Shown: positions 53,050 through 59,696 of the stretch, piece by piece
Layout of the letters: every line of letters starts with the position of its first letter
Numbering within the stretch: the stretch's first letter is position 1
NCBI GenBank assembly: GCA_900316645.1
Contig: ONDP01000012.1
Span: 1-64,000, forward strand
DNA from: an uncultured Prevotellaceae bacterium
Lineage (GTDB): Bacteria > Bacteroidota > Bacteroidia > Bacteroidales > Bacteroidaceae
DNA: 64,000 nt
Reading direction: 5' to 3'
Notes under the pieces: model-generated
Seen by the model: only the letters and a program-made list of their open reading frames with translations
The model's database searches: none
Told to the model about the DNA's origin: nothing
Made by a program: the position numbers and the translations under genes

Positions 53050-53307
53050 ATGACTGCTATTCAATTACGTGCGGAGCTATTCCGTGAAATGAACCCCATG
53101 CTTGAGAACGAGGCTATGCTTTCCAAAATGCTTGGCTTTGTTAAGAAATTGTTTGCAGAACAACAAGCAGAAAAGAAGGTGACAGACAAGAAACCCTATC
53201 AAGTAATCGAGGTGGATCCCGAAATAAAAAAATGGAGTGGATGCGCATCGTTTTCTGCTGATGAGATTGAAAATGATCCACGTCTTAATGCCATTCTGAG
53301 TCGATGA
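53050..53307 (+). CDS. Antitoxin of a PIN-domain toxin-antitoxin pair
   Basis: 85 residues from ATG 53050 (53041 also possible). N-terminal part MTAIQLRAELFREMNPMLENEAMLSKMLGFVKKL is helical and the C-terminal part is acidic/aromatic (EVDPEIKKWSGCASFSADEIENDPRLNAILSR), the usual toxin-wrapping tail. The pattern recalls DUF6364/AbrB-type small antitoxins of Bacteroidetes, but the family is not certain. It overlaps the PIN gene by 4 nt. Confidence 0.75.
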   Translation: MTAIQLRAELFREMNPMLENEAMLSKMLGFVKKLFAEQQAEKKVTDKKPYQVIEVDPEIKKWSGCASFSADEIENDPRLNAILSR

Positions 53308-53705
53308 AGAACGTTTTTCTTGATACTAACATTTTGATAGACTATGTCCTGAATCGTCCAGGTGGAAATGATGCAGAGCAGTTGCTTATGCATGGGCACA
53401 ATGGTGATGTCAGACTGATGGCATCATTGCTTACCTTTGCCAATATGGCTTACATTCTGAAAGGAAAGATTGATATCTATGGTTTTATTACCATGTTGAC
53501 CAGATTTGTCGATGTTCTTCCAATGGATAGTAGCCAACTACAAGCTGCGCTAGCTAAGCAAGTTCGTGATTTTGAAGATATGTTGCAGTTTCAATGTGCT
53601 AAGGCTGGAGGCTGTGATATTATCATTACGAATAACAAACGGGATTTTGCCGAGTTTTCGGATTTGCCAATTATGACAGCAGATGAATTTCTAAGCGGAT
53701 TGTAA
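53304..53705 (+). CDS. PIN-domain toxin (VapC-like ribonuclease)
   Basis: 133 residues. PIN fold with acidic sites in FLDTNILIDYVL (D7), DFEDMLQFQCA and the final IITNNKRDF segment. Such toxins cut RNA when the antitoxin is lost. Translationally coupled to the antitoxin and followed by a strong terminator. Confidence 0.9.
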   Translation: MKNVFLDTNILIDYVLNRPGGNDAEQLLMHGHNGDVRLMASLLTFANMAYILKGKIDIYGFITMLTRFVDVLPMDSSQLQAALAKQVRDFEDMLQFQCAKAGGCDIIITNNKRDFAEFSDLPIMTADEFLSGL

Positions 53706-53726
53706 CCTGATACGTGACACAATAAA

Positions 53727-53763
53727 AAGAGCCGGAGGAACAATAACCCTTCGGTTCTTCTTT
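53727..53763 (+). terminator. Intrinsic terminator after the PIN toxin
   Basis: 12-bp stem AAGAGCCGGAGG / CCTTCGGTTCTT with two G-U pairs and a 9-nt loop, followed by CTTTCACTTTT. Confidence 0.8.
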
Positions 53764-53855
53764 CACTTTTGATGTTTCACATCGAGCCTGCTCTGAACTT
53801 CTTTTATGAAGGATGACCCAAAGATGATACGAAGTAAACAGCTCTTTCCCATACT

Positions 53856-53945
53856 CTTGCCATACTGTTGAGTAAGCTTAGGAGCAGCCTAGGAGCAGCC
53901 TAGGAGCAGGCAAGGAGCAGGCTAGAGTATGGCAAGGAGCAGATT
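53856..53945. repeat. Period-11 tandem repeat flanked by an inverted arm
   Basis: Six contiguous 11-bp units (53880-53945): AGGAGCAGCCT, AGGAGCAGCCT, AGGAGCAGGCA, AGGAGCAGGCT, AGAGTATGGCA and AGGAGCAGATT. The fifth unit, with its neighbours, is complementary to CTTGCCATACT at 53856-53866, giving an 11-bp inverted repeat. Not a multiple of three, so not protein-driven. The surrounding 53764-53973 has no gene I can support. Confidence 0.6.
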
Positions 53946-53973
53946 TTCAGTCATATCCAATTCTATAAAACGC

Positions 53974-54060
53974 AAAAAAGTCCACCGTTAAAGGACGATG
54001 GACCGGAACCTAATGTTTTCACAACGGAATAATCCTTATTGTGATTTGCTTAAAATTAGT
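53974..54060 (-). ncRNA. tracrRNA of a type II-C CRISPR-Cas system (orphan)
   Basis: Read on the minus strand: promoter core TATCTTTG (54065-54072), then an anti-repeat ACTAATTTTAAGCAAATCAC that is complementary to a GTGATTTGCTTAAAATTAGT-type CRISPR repeat as found in Bacteroidetes II-C loci. The nexus AAGGATTATTCCGTT (compare AAGGCTAGTCCGTT of S. pyogenes tracrRNA) is bracketed by TCACAA/TTGTGA. A final hairpin GTCCATCG...CGGTGGAC is followed by six T. About 87 nt, divergent from the cas9 stub. All parts needed for transcription and folding are present, but there is no array and no functional cas9 here. Confidence 0.8.
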
Positions 54061-54064
54061 ACTG

Positions 54065-54072
54065 CAAAGATA
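54065..54072 (-). promoter_or_regulatory. Promoter core TATCTTTG of the tracrRNA
   Basis: CAAAGATA on the plus strand; transcription would start about 54056-54060, right at the anti-repeat. Confidence 0.7.
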
Positions 54073-54114
54073 AATAATTTCTAGAGAAGAACAAAATTTT
54101 TCAAAAGAAATATG

Positions 54115-54122
54115 TACTTTTG
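54115..54122 (+). promoter_or_regulatory. Promoter core TACTTTTG of the cas9 stub
   Basis: TACTTTTG 29 bp upstream of the cas9 ATG, divergent from the tracrRNA promoter with 42 bp between cores. This appears to be the original cas9 promoter. Confidence 0.65.
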
Positions 54123-54151
54123 TAGCAAAATAACTAAAAATACGATAGATT

Positions 54152-54298
54152 ATGAAGAAAATTCTAGGTCTAGATTTAGGCACGACCAGTATAGGATGGG
54201 CTCTTGTTAACGAAAAAGAGAATGACAACGAGAAATCAGAGATGCAGCCAGCAATATGTTTCAAAGGTTCTGAAAGGTCAGGAGAACCATTCTCTTGA
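54152..54298 (+). pseudogene. cas9: cas9 5' remnant (RuvC-I segment)
   Basis: The ORF reads MKKILGLDLGTTSIGWALVNEKEND..., the RuvC-I start of type II-C Cas9, with the catalytic D8 in GLDLGTTSIGWAL. Homology stops after about 30 residues; the frame then runs through unrelated sequence to a TGA at 54296. Cas9 enzymes are over 1000 residues, so nearly the entire gene is deleted. The DNA right after the break encodes, in the +1 frame, the tail of an XRE regulator, which dates the break to a recombination that joined two genes. Confidence 0.85.
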
Positions 54299-54365
54299 AA
54301 CCATGTCTAAGATTGAGGACTGTCTGCACATTTCTATTCTCCAAGAAGAATTAGAGATGGCATAA
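54222..54365 (+). pseudogene. XRE helix-turn-helix regulator remnant
   Basis: The +1 frame over the cas9 break encodes MTTRNQRCSQQYVSKVLKG followed by QENHSLETMSKIEDCLHISIL. S-Q-Q-Y-V-S-K-V-L-K-G-x-E-N-x-S-L-E-T-x-x-K-I-E is the recognition helix and following helix of XRE antitoxin-type regulators. The first two helices of the domain are missing or shortened, so it is a 47-residue remnant. It is likely the antitoxin half of a lost toxin-antitoxin pair. Confidence 0.65.
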
Positions 54366-54481
54366 GTAACCATAAGGGTAAGAAATACGATTATGAACAT
54401 TCAGAACCATACAGTCTCGTAATGTTTAACCGAGACGGCATGAGACAGCAATCCGTGTCGCCTCATAACATTTACGAGACA

Positions 54482-54730
54482 ATGAGCAGAAGTAGAAAGC
54501 GAATGCCAGTCAGCACATGGTGTTGCTGCAAGTCGCAGAAGAAAGGAAAGCAGGCGAGTAGCCGCAAGTTCCGCCGCAAGGCGCATGTATTGTTACATCA
54601 GGGAAAGGCACATCTTCTTCCCTTGAAGTCCTTCGAAGTGATGAGCCCTTGGGATTTAGGTGGTGATGGAAAGCATTTCTGGGGCTTCCATCTTGATGAA
54701 GAGTGGTACGCTAAACTGATGAGGAAGTGA
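54482..54730 (+). CDS. Small basic MSRSRK-type protein
   Basis: 82 residues starting at ATG 54482, chosen because MSRSRKRMPV is the start of a family of small Bacteroidetes/phage proteins (M-S-R-S-x-K-x-x-P). It is rich in Arg/Lys/Cys in the first half (CCCKSQKKGKQASSRKFRRKAHVLL) and ends SPWDLGGDGKHFWGFHLDEEWYAKLMRK. The open frame extends 60 bp further upstream to ATG 54422 without resemblance to anything. Function unknown, typical of mobile DNA. Confidence 0.55.
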   Translation: MSRSRKRMPVSTWCCCKSQKKGKQASSRKFRRKAHVLLHQGKAHLLPLKSFEVMSPWDLGGDGKHFWGFHLDEEWYAKLMRK

Positions 54731-54828
54731 GACAAAATTCCGTTACGATACGTTAAAAGTCGAGCGGAGTAGTTAATAAAGTGGAAATCCTGTAATATAT
54801 TTCCATAGCAACTTCGTATATATATCAT

Positions 54829-55350
54829 ATGATAGAAAATGAAATAACAGAAACCTATTACTTCAAACCTACTGACTTTAACGAAAAGGGCAGGAGGATT
54901 TCAGATGGTGTGACATTCCGTGATGTAGTGAAAGAGTTTGAACGAGATTTCCATGAGCGTCACTCAACGGAATACGCGTTGAATCTATATGCCAATTCTC
55001 AGACAATGGATTTGCTGGCAAAATCGAATGACGCAGCACCTTTCTTGTTGTATGGAATGGACTTGACGCAAGGGAAATCGTTCGATGCCGTTCAAGACCC
55101 TTTCATCAACCATGAGATGGACAAGCACAGCGAGAAAACCTATGTGTATGGTATTGACTCCGCATTTATGACGGAGTTTGATGAGTACGGCTATCCCATA
55201 TTGAATGAGGATAGCGATATCTACCCCTTGACGCTGCTTGTAGATAATACGATGCGAGACGGTGAACTCAGATTAGCTGTTCCTACATTGGACGATGGCG
55301 ATGATACGGAGAATGTCACCATAGATGTACCACAATTAGAATATGCATGA
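54829..55350 (+). CDS. Hypothetical protein, first gene of the nuclease operon
   Basis: 173 residues. Acidic, alpha-beta: FRDVVKEFERDFHERHSTEYALNLYANSQTMDLLAKSNDAAPFLLYGMDLTQG, then FMTEFDEYGYPILNEDSDIYPLTLLVDNTMRDGELRLAVPTLDDGDDTENV. No family recognised. ATGA overlap with the PD-(D/E)XK gene ties it to that operon. Perhaps an inhibitor or specificity subunit given its acidity, but this is a guess. Confidence 0.6.
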   Translation: MIENEITETYYFKPTDFNEKGRRISDGVTFRDVVKEFERDFHERHSTEYALNLYANSQTMDLLAKSNDAAPFLLYGMDLTQGKSFDAVQDPFINHEMDKHSEKTYVYGIDSAFMTEFDEYGYPILNEDSDIYPLTLLVDNTMRDGELRLAVPTLDDGDDTENVTIDVPQLEYA

Positions 55351-56576
55351 TGGAAACGAAAGAGCAAGAAAGGAAATGGCATTTGATTCGCAACGATAAT
55401 GGCGAATGGATTAGTGATGAGAACGTAGAGTTCCTCACACCGCTGGAAGTGGGAATATTACAAGTGGAAGCATCACAACAAGGCATACAGTTAGATGTTC
55501 AGCATGGTGCCGATGGACAACTCTGGTGCTACAAACATCAACTTGAAGCTATTAAAATAGAACCTATTAATAAAACATTTATGAAGCGTGAATTGAGAAT
55601 AAAAAAGAGAATAAAAGATATGAACAAAGAACAAATCTGTGAAACGCTGAGTGCAAGGATTGAGAATGAGAATTTAAAATTACCAAAGCAAATCGATTTT
55701 GGTATATCTGATTCTGTATTGTATCTAAAAATAGAAGGAAGTGCTGTACGTGACAACATGCAAACAGATGGCTCCGCATTTGAAGGGTGGTCTATTTGCA
55801 TAAAGTCTTATTTCCCTGAAATTAAGAATGTTGAAATAAACTGGGATTTGCCATTGTATAGTACAAATACACAAGTACGACAGAGGCAAGAGAAACATTA
55901 CAATCGTTTTCTTCTGAGAGTCTTGTTTTTCTCGAGACATTATAATTGGTTTAACATCCACAAAAGCAAAAAAGATACAATACGATTGTTTTCTGAATAT
56001 CACTCTAATCTACGCATCAATTATCCTACCAAAGGTGCTGAAGAAGTATCTGGAAAAGGAAAGATTAACAAAGGTGAGGCTAAATTGGAAAGACTAGTCA
56101 TGGATAAGTTAAGGAAGTCTGTGCCTGTAACGGATCATCAACTACCTGTCGGGCTTTTCGACGGTGAAGTAAAGTCCAAAAGAGCATGTACACCTAGAGG
56201 AGCAAGTCAAATTGATTTGTGGCAAATAGACAAGGATGTTTTAAGAATTTTTGAACTCAAAGATGAAACCAATAATAAAGTAGGTATTATCTCTGAACTT
56301 ATGTTTTATGCTAACGTTATGAACGAAGTGAATAAAGGTCGCATTAAATATCCTCAATCTATAGAGACTGCTACTGACTATAGGAACATACAATATTTAT
56401 ATCGTTCAGTTAAAGAAGAAAAAATCAATCGTATCGAAGCCGTATTTTTGGTATATACATTACATCCTCTAATTGAATATAATCTTGATATAATCTTGGA
56501 TATAATAAATGATGGTATGGCTGCAGATGCTATTTCTTTTAAAAAGATTTTGGTTACAGATATTATAAGCATATGA
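55347..56576 (+). CDS. PD-(D/E)XK-type nuclease
   Basis: 409 residues. The C-terminal half has a PD-(D/E)XK core: helix EAKLERLVMDKLRKS, D290 in GASQIDLWQIDKD, and E303-L-K305 in LRIFELKDE, followed by the helix KVGIISELMFYANVM. The N-terminal 240 residues include a beta-rich segment with LWCYKHQLEAI and a charged helix. The nuclease fold is typical of restriction, repair and defence enzymes. Translationally coupled on both sides, so the three genes act together. Confidence 0.75.
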   Translation: MMETKEQERKWHLIRNDNGEWISDENVEFLTPLEVGILQVEASQQGIQLDVQHGADGQLWCYKHQLEAIKIEPINKTFMKRELRIKKRIKDMNKEQICETLSARIENENLKLPKQIDFGISDSVLYLKIEGSAVRDNMQTDGSAFEGWSICIKSYFPEIKNVEINWDLPLYSTNTQVRQRQEKHYNRFLLRVLFFSRHYNWFNIHKSKKDTIRLFSEYHSNLRINYPTKGAEEVSGKGKINKGEAKLERLVMDKLRKSVPVTDHQLPVGLFDGEVKSKRACTPRGASQIDLWQIDKDVLRIFELKDETNNKVGIISELMFYANVMNEVNKGRIKYPQSIETATDYRNIQYLYRSVKEEKINRIEAVFLVYTLHPLIEYNLDIILDIINDGMAADAISFKKILVTDIISI

Positions 56577-57778
56577 AAATCACTATCCATCGAGGTGCAA
56601 ACCAAATAGGTGGTTGCATCACAGAGATAGCAACCAAAGATGCCAAAATATTCATTGATTTGGGCAGTAATTTGCCTGGTTCCGATAAGACTGATCAGCT
56701 GACGCCGATGCTATCTTTTATTCTCACTATCATGGTGACCATGTGGGACTGCATCATCTTGTACCAACATGTGTTAAGCAATATATGGGAGCAGGAGCCA
56801 TTGACGTGATGCGATGCAAGTATGAAGCGCTAAATGTTCACCAAGATTTCAGCCAGCAACTGGCTGCCACTAAACGGATGCTTCCTTTCAAGGAACGTGA
56901 ACGTATCAAGATAAAAGAAGGCTTTTCCGTCACATCATTCTTTGTCAGTCATTCCGCTTTTGATGCCTATATGTTTCTGATAGAATGTGAAGGGAAGAAA
57001 ATACTCCATACTGGTGATTTCCGTCGTCACGGATATTTGGGTAAAGGGTTGTTTCCTACATTAGAGAAATATATTGGTCATGTTGATTTACTCATCACAG
57101 AGGGAACTATGCTGGGGAGAAAACAAGAGCAAGTTGTAACAGAAAAGCAGATTCAGCTAAACACCATTCGAGCACTTTGTGAGCATAAATACGTCTTTGC
57201 CCTTTGTTCGTCAACAGACATTGATCGACTCGCTTCATTTCATGCAGCATGCAAAGCAACAGGCAAGGTTTTTCTCGTAGATGGATATTTCTGAATATAG
57301 TGGCAAGAAAAGCCCGCTGTATAATTTCAACCACATTTTTGAGTTAAGTGGGCATAAAGCATATCGGATTCCAAAGATTAAAGATTATCTAAGAGATAAG
57401 GGATTCCTAATGCCTGTTAGGATGAATAGCTTGTGGTTGCTGGAAGATATGCTACAAGTATTCAACGACGAAGACCCTTGGCTCATTTATTCTATGTGGA
57501 GCGGTTATGCGGAAAAAAGAGGGAAAAATGCTATAGAAAATGTTCTGTCTATTCGAAAACTATTCGAGAATCGTATTTTGGATGGAGTAGAATACAGATT
57601 TCATACAAGCGGACATGCTGATGTTGACACCCTCTACGAAGTCTGCAAGGCAGTCAGGCCTTCTATTGGAGTTATTCCCATACATAAGGATACAGGAATG
57701 CAATATGTATCAGATAACTACAGAGTGTTTAACGAAGGGAAGTTCAAATTAGATGGAATAGATATTGAGGTGCATTGA
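56573..57778 (+). pseudogene. Beta-CASP metallo-beta-lactamase-fold nuclease (RNase J-like), two frameshifts
   Basis: Three reading-frame pieces form one protein of about 400 residues: MKITIHRGANQIGGCITEI...DLGSNLPGSDKTDQLT (56573 to about 56706), HYHGDH...HTGDFRRHGYLG...KATGKVFLVDG (about 56707-57290) and SEYSGKKSPLYNF...RFHTSGHADVDTLYEV...IHKDTG (to 57778). The zinc motif HYHGDH, the second-site aspartate in HTGDF and the C-terminal SGHAD are intact once frames are joined. The first shift is -1 near 56695-56712, the second +1 at 57281-57294 (TATTTCTGA). Either a recent pseudogene, a sequence error, or recoding. Starts in ATGA overlap with the nuclease gene. Confidence 0.8.
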
Positions 57779-57944
57779 TAATGCAAATTTAATGACGGTG
57801 AACTTTTGAAATGAATTTACCAAGAGACATATCTAAACACAAAATCTTTAGTGCTACGGGGACGGGTGAGTGACATCTGAAGTCTGATGGAAGATGGAAA
57901 ATAAAAAAGTTGCTCCAAAATTTGGAGGTAATAAAATAATTACC

Positions 57945-57952
57945 TATCTTTG
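57945..57952 (+). promoter_or_regulatory. Promoter core TATCTTTG of the DUF2442-HTH gene
   Basis: TATCTTTG followed by C, 6 bp before ATG 57959. The preceding 166 bp after the metallo-beta-lactamase gene hold only a 20-codon open frame at 57811 with no support. Confidence 0.6.
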
Positions 57953-57958
57953 CAGATT

Positions 57959-58360
57959 ATGGAGAAGATTGAGAAGATTTGGCTGACTGACGATGCGGTT
58001 TGGATTAGGACTGCTGACGGACGCGAGGCATGCGAGAAGTTCGCCGACTATCCTCGTCTAAGATATGCAACCAAAGAACAACGTGCCAATTATGAGGCTG
58101 ATGAGTACGGACTGCATTGGGAGGACATTGATGAAGACTTGTGTTTTGAAGGGTTCTTTGATAAGCGGGAAACGAATCAACTCTACAAAGTCTTTATGGC
58201 TCACCCAGAATTGAATGTCTCTGCTATCGCACGCCGCTTGGGAATTTCTCAGAGTCTGATGGCGCAGTATATCAGTGGTAAGAAGAAGGCGAGCGATGCA
58301 AGGGTCACGCTGATTCTTGATACAGTACGTGAAATAGGACAGGAATTGATTGCGGTATAA
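57959..58360 (+). CDS. DUF2442 protein with C-terminal helix-turn-helix (antitoxin-like)
   Basis: 133 residues from ATG 57959. Residues 1-65: IWLTDDAVWIRTADGREACEKFADYPRLRYATKEQRANYEADEYGLHWEDIDEDLCFEGFF, the DUF2442 pattern. Residues 78-133: LNVSAIARRLGISQSLMAQYISGKKK, an HTH. DUF2442 genes usually follow a DUF4160 toxin gene; none is present upstream, so this looks like an orphan antitoxin or a stand-alone regulator. Confidence 0.85.
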   Translation: MEKIEKIWLTDDAVWIRTADGREACEKFADYPRLRYATKEQRANYEADEYGLHWEDIDEDLCFEGFFDKRETNQLYKVFMAHPELNVSAIARRLGISQSLMAQYISGKKKASDARVTLILDTVREIGQELIAV

Positions 58361-58420
58361 TCAAACGCATCGTCTACAGAAAGGCTGGTGTGAAACGCTG
58401 GGACAGATATGATGTTTCAC
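58354..58420. repeat. Direct-repeat block, copy A (copy B at 58760-58811)
   Basis: A 21-bp block beginning GGTATAATCAAAC is identical at 58354 and 58760; TGAAACGCTGGGACAG and TGTTTCAC follow in both copies (58391 and 58413; 58785 and 58804). Copy B lacks 16 bp present in A. TGAAAC...GTTTCA can form a hairpin. Copy A overlaps the stop of the DUF2442-HTH gene. Confidence 0.65.
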
Positions 58421-58613
58421 TCAATCGATTTCCTAATAGTAGTGTAAGGGCATTGCTGTTTTATCATGATTGCAAAACAAATTAGGTCGCTGTCATCGGT
58501 GTCATCGTCATCGGTGTCATCGGTTTCTGGTTATCGGACATCATTCATTTGCTTTTAATCTGTAAAGAAATCTCTGGCTATAATCTGATACTCATTAATT
58601 CAAATAATGAGTT

Positions 58614-58667
58614 GAGTTAACTCGATTTGTCGTTTGAGTTAACTCATTTCATCAATCGAGTTAACTC
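58614..58667. promoter_or_regulatory. Three GAGTTAACTC palindromes at exactly 22-bp spacing
   Basis: Perfect 10-bp palindromes at 58614-58623, 58636-58645 and 58658-58667, separated by unrelated 12-bp spacers. Constant 22-bp phasing puts all sites on nearly the same face of the helix, as expected for cooperative binding of a dimeric regulator. The array lies between the HTH protein gene and the promoter copies. Confidence 0.6.
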
Positions 58668-58836
58668 ACGTTTTTGGGGGGCTGAAATGACGAGATGGAT
58701 TTGTCAAAAAAAATACCAAAACCGACTTTTGCGTCATGATGAAAAAGTGGCATCTGATAGGTATAATCAAACGCATCGTCAACATGAAACGCTGGGACAG
58801 CACTGTTTCACCCAAACGAAATATTTTGCATTTTCT

Positions 58837-59023
58837 GCTCACTTAATCGTACCTTTTACCTATCGGTTGAAGGTACTCACGTTCGAGAAATCTCAAAAAT
58901 ATTTTGGATTTCTGCTCACTTAATCGTACCTTTGACCTGGCGGTCGAAGGTACTTCCGTTCGACAATAAAAACTAAAAAAAACATTTTTTGTTTTGTATT
59001 GTGCTCACTTAATCGTACCTTTG
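58837..59023 (+). promoter_or_regulatory. Triplicated promoter block upstream of engB
   Basis: GCTCACTTAATCGTACCTTT occurs at 58837, 58914 and 59003. It ends in promoter cores TACCTTTT, TACCTTTG (58927-58934) and TACCTTTG (59016-59023). Copies 1 and 2 continue into (T/G)ACCT..CGGT.GAAGGTACT..CGTTCGA, so GTACCTTTGACC and GGTCGAAGGTAC form an inverted repeat around the start site. Only the third copy directly precedes a gene, 18 nt from ATG 59042. Confidence 0.65.
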
Positions 59024-59041
59024 CAAGCAAAACGAAACGAG

Positions 59042-59650
59042 ATGGATATAAAAACTGCTGAATTTTCGCTGAGCGCTCCCGTGGTGAGCATGTGCCCAGA
59101 GGATACGAAACCGGAATATGCCTTCATCGGACGGTCGAATGTGGGCAAGTCGAGTCTTATCAATATGCTGACGAATAACAGGAAACTGGCTAAGACGTCG
59201 GCTACGCCAGGTAAGACGCTGCTCATCAATCACTTTATCATCAACAGGGAGTGGTATCTGGTGGATTTGCCTGGCTACGGATTCGCCAAGCGGTCGAAGA
59301 CTGAGGTGGCGAAACTCGACCAGATGATTCGCGGATATATTCTGCAACGCGAACAGTTGGTGAACCTGTTTGTGTTGGTGGACATCCGACTGGAGCCGCA
59401 GAAGATTGACCTTGAGTTCATCGATTGGCTCGGGCAGTCGGGGGTACCGTTCTCGATTATCTTTACCAAAGCCGATAAGCTGTCGGCAGCCAAGGCTGCG
59501 CAGAACGTTGAGGCGTATAAGAAGACGCTGCAGGAGACGTGGGAGGAACTGCCCCCCATATTCGTTACTTCGGCTGAGAAGAAACAGGGACGTGACGATG
59601 TGCTGAACTATATTGAAGAAATTAATTCTTCTTTGAGGTTTGAGATTTGA
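59042..59650 (+). CDS. engB: YihA/EngB-type ribosome-biogenesis GTPase
   Basis: 202 residues from ATG 59042. G1 [10 protein letters not shown]2 T in [10 protein letters not shown]3 DLPGYG, G4 TKAD and G5 TSAEKKQG are all present in a single GTPase domain, the EngB layout. It takes part in large-subunit assembly. The last residues (RFEI) are encoded by the start of a TTTGAGA micro-repeat that runs on into the intergenic region. Confidence 0.95.
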   Translation: MDIKTAEFSLSAPVVSMCPEDTKPEYAFIGRSNVGKSSLINMLTNNRKLAKTSATPGKTLLINHFIINREWYLVDLPGYGFAKRSKTEVAKLDQMIRGYILQREQLVNLFVLVDIRLEPQKIDLEFIDWLGQSGVPFSIIFTKADKLSAAKAAQNVEAYKKTLQETWEELPPIFVTSAEKKQGRDDVLNYIEEINSSLRFEI

Positions 59651-59693
59651 GGTTTGAGATTTGAGATTTGAGGTTTGAGATTTATGATTTGAG
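59636..59693. repeat. TTTGAGA/TTTGAGG micro-tandem block
   Basis: Seven variants of (A/G)GTTTGAGATTTGA in tandem, overlapping the end of engB and filling the gap to the next gene. Confidence 0.65.
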
Positions 59694-59696
59694 AAT

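Larger units (their letters stand above)
58361..59041. other. 680-bp non-coding stretch rich in repeats
   Basis: No credible gene. It contains a duplicated block (58354-58420 and 58760-58811), TCATCGGTG words (58495-58530), three GAGTTAACTC palindromes (58614-58667) and three copies of a promoter-bearing block CACTTAATCGTACCTTT (58837-59023), the last of which drives engB. Each is listed separately. Confidence 0.6.

Noticed and set aside
54038..54080. Single CRISPR repeat unit on the plus strand
   Set aside because: The sequence does resemble a II-C repeat, but it occurs once, without spacers, and is better explained as the anti-repeat of a minus-strand tracrRNA because promoter, nexus and terminator follow in order.
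57811..57873. 20-codon frame (MNLPRDISKHKIF...) as a toxin partner of the DUF2442 gene
   Set aside because: Too short, no family pattern, and the promoter for the DUF2442 gene lies downstream of it.
58614..58667. CRISPR-like array of three repeats
   Set aside because: The repeats are only 10 bp and the 12-bp spacers are too short for any CRISPR type.
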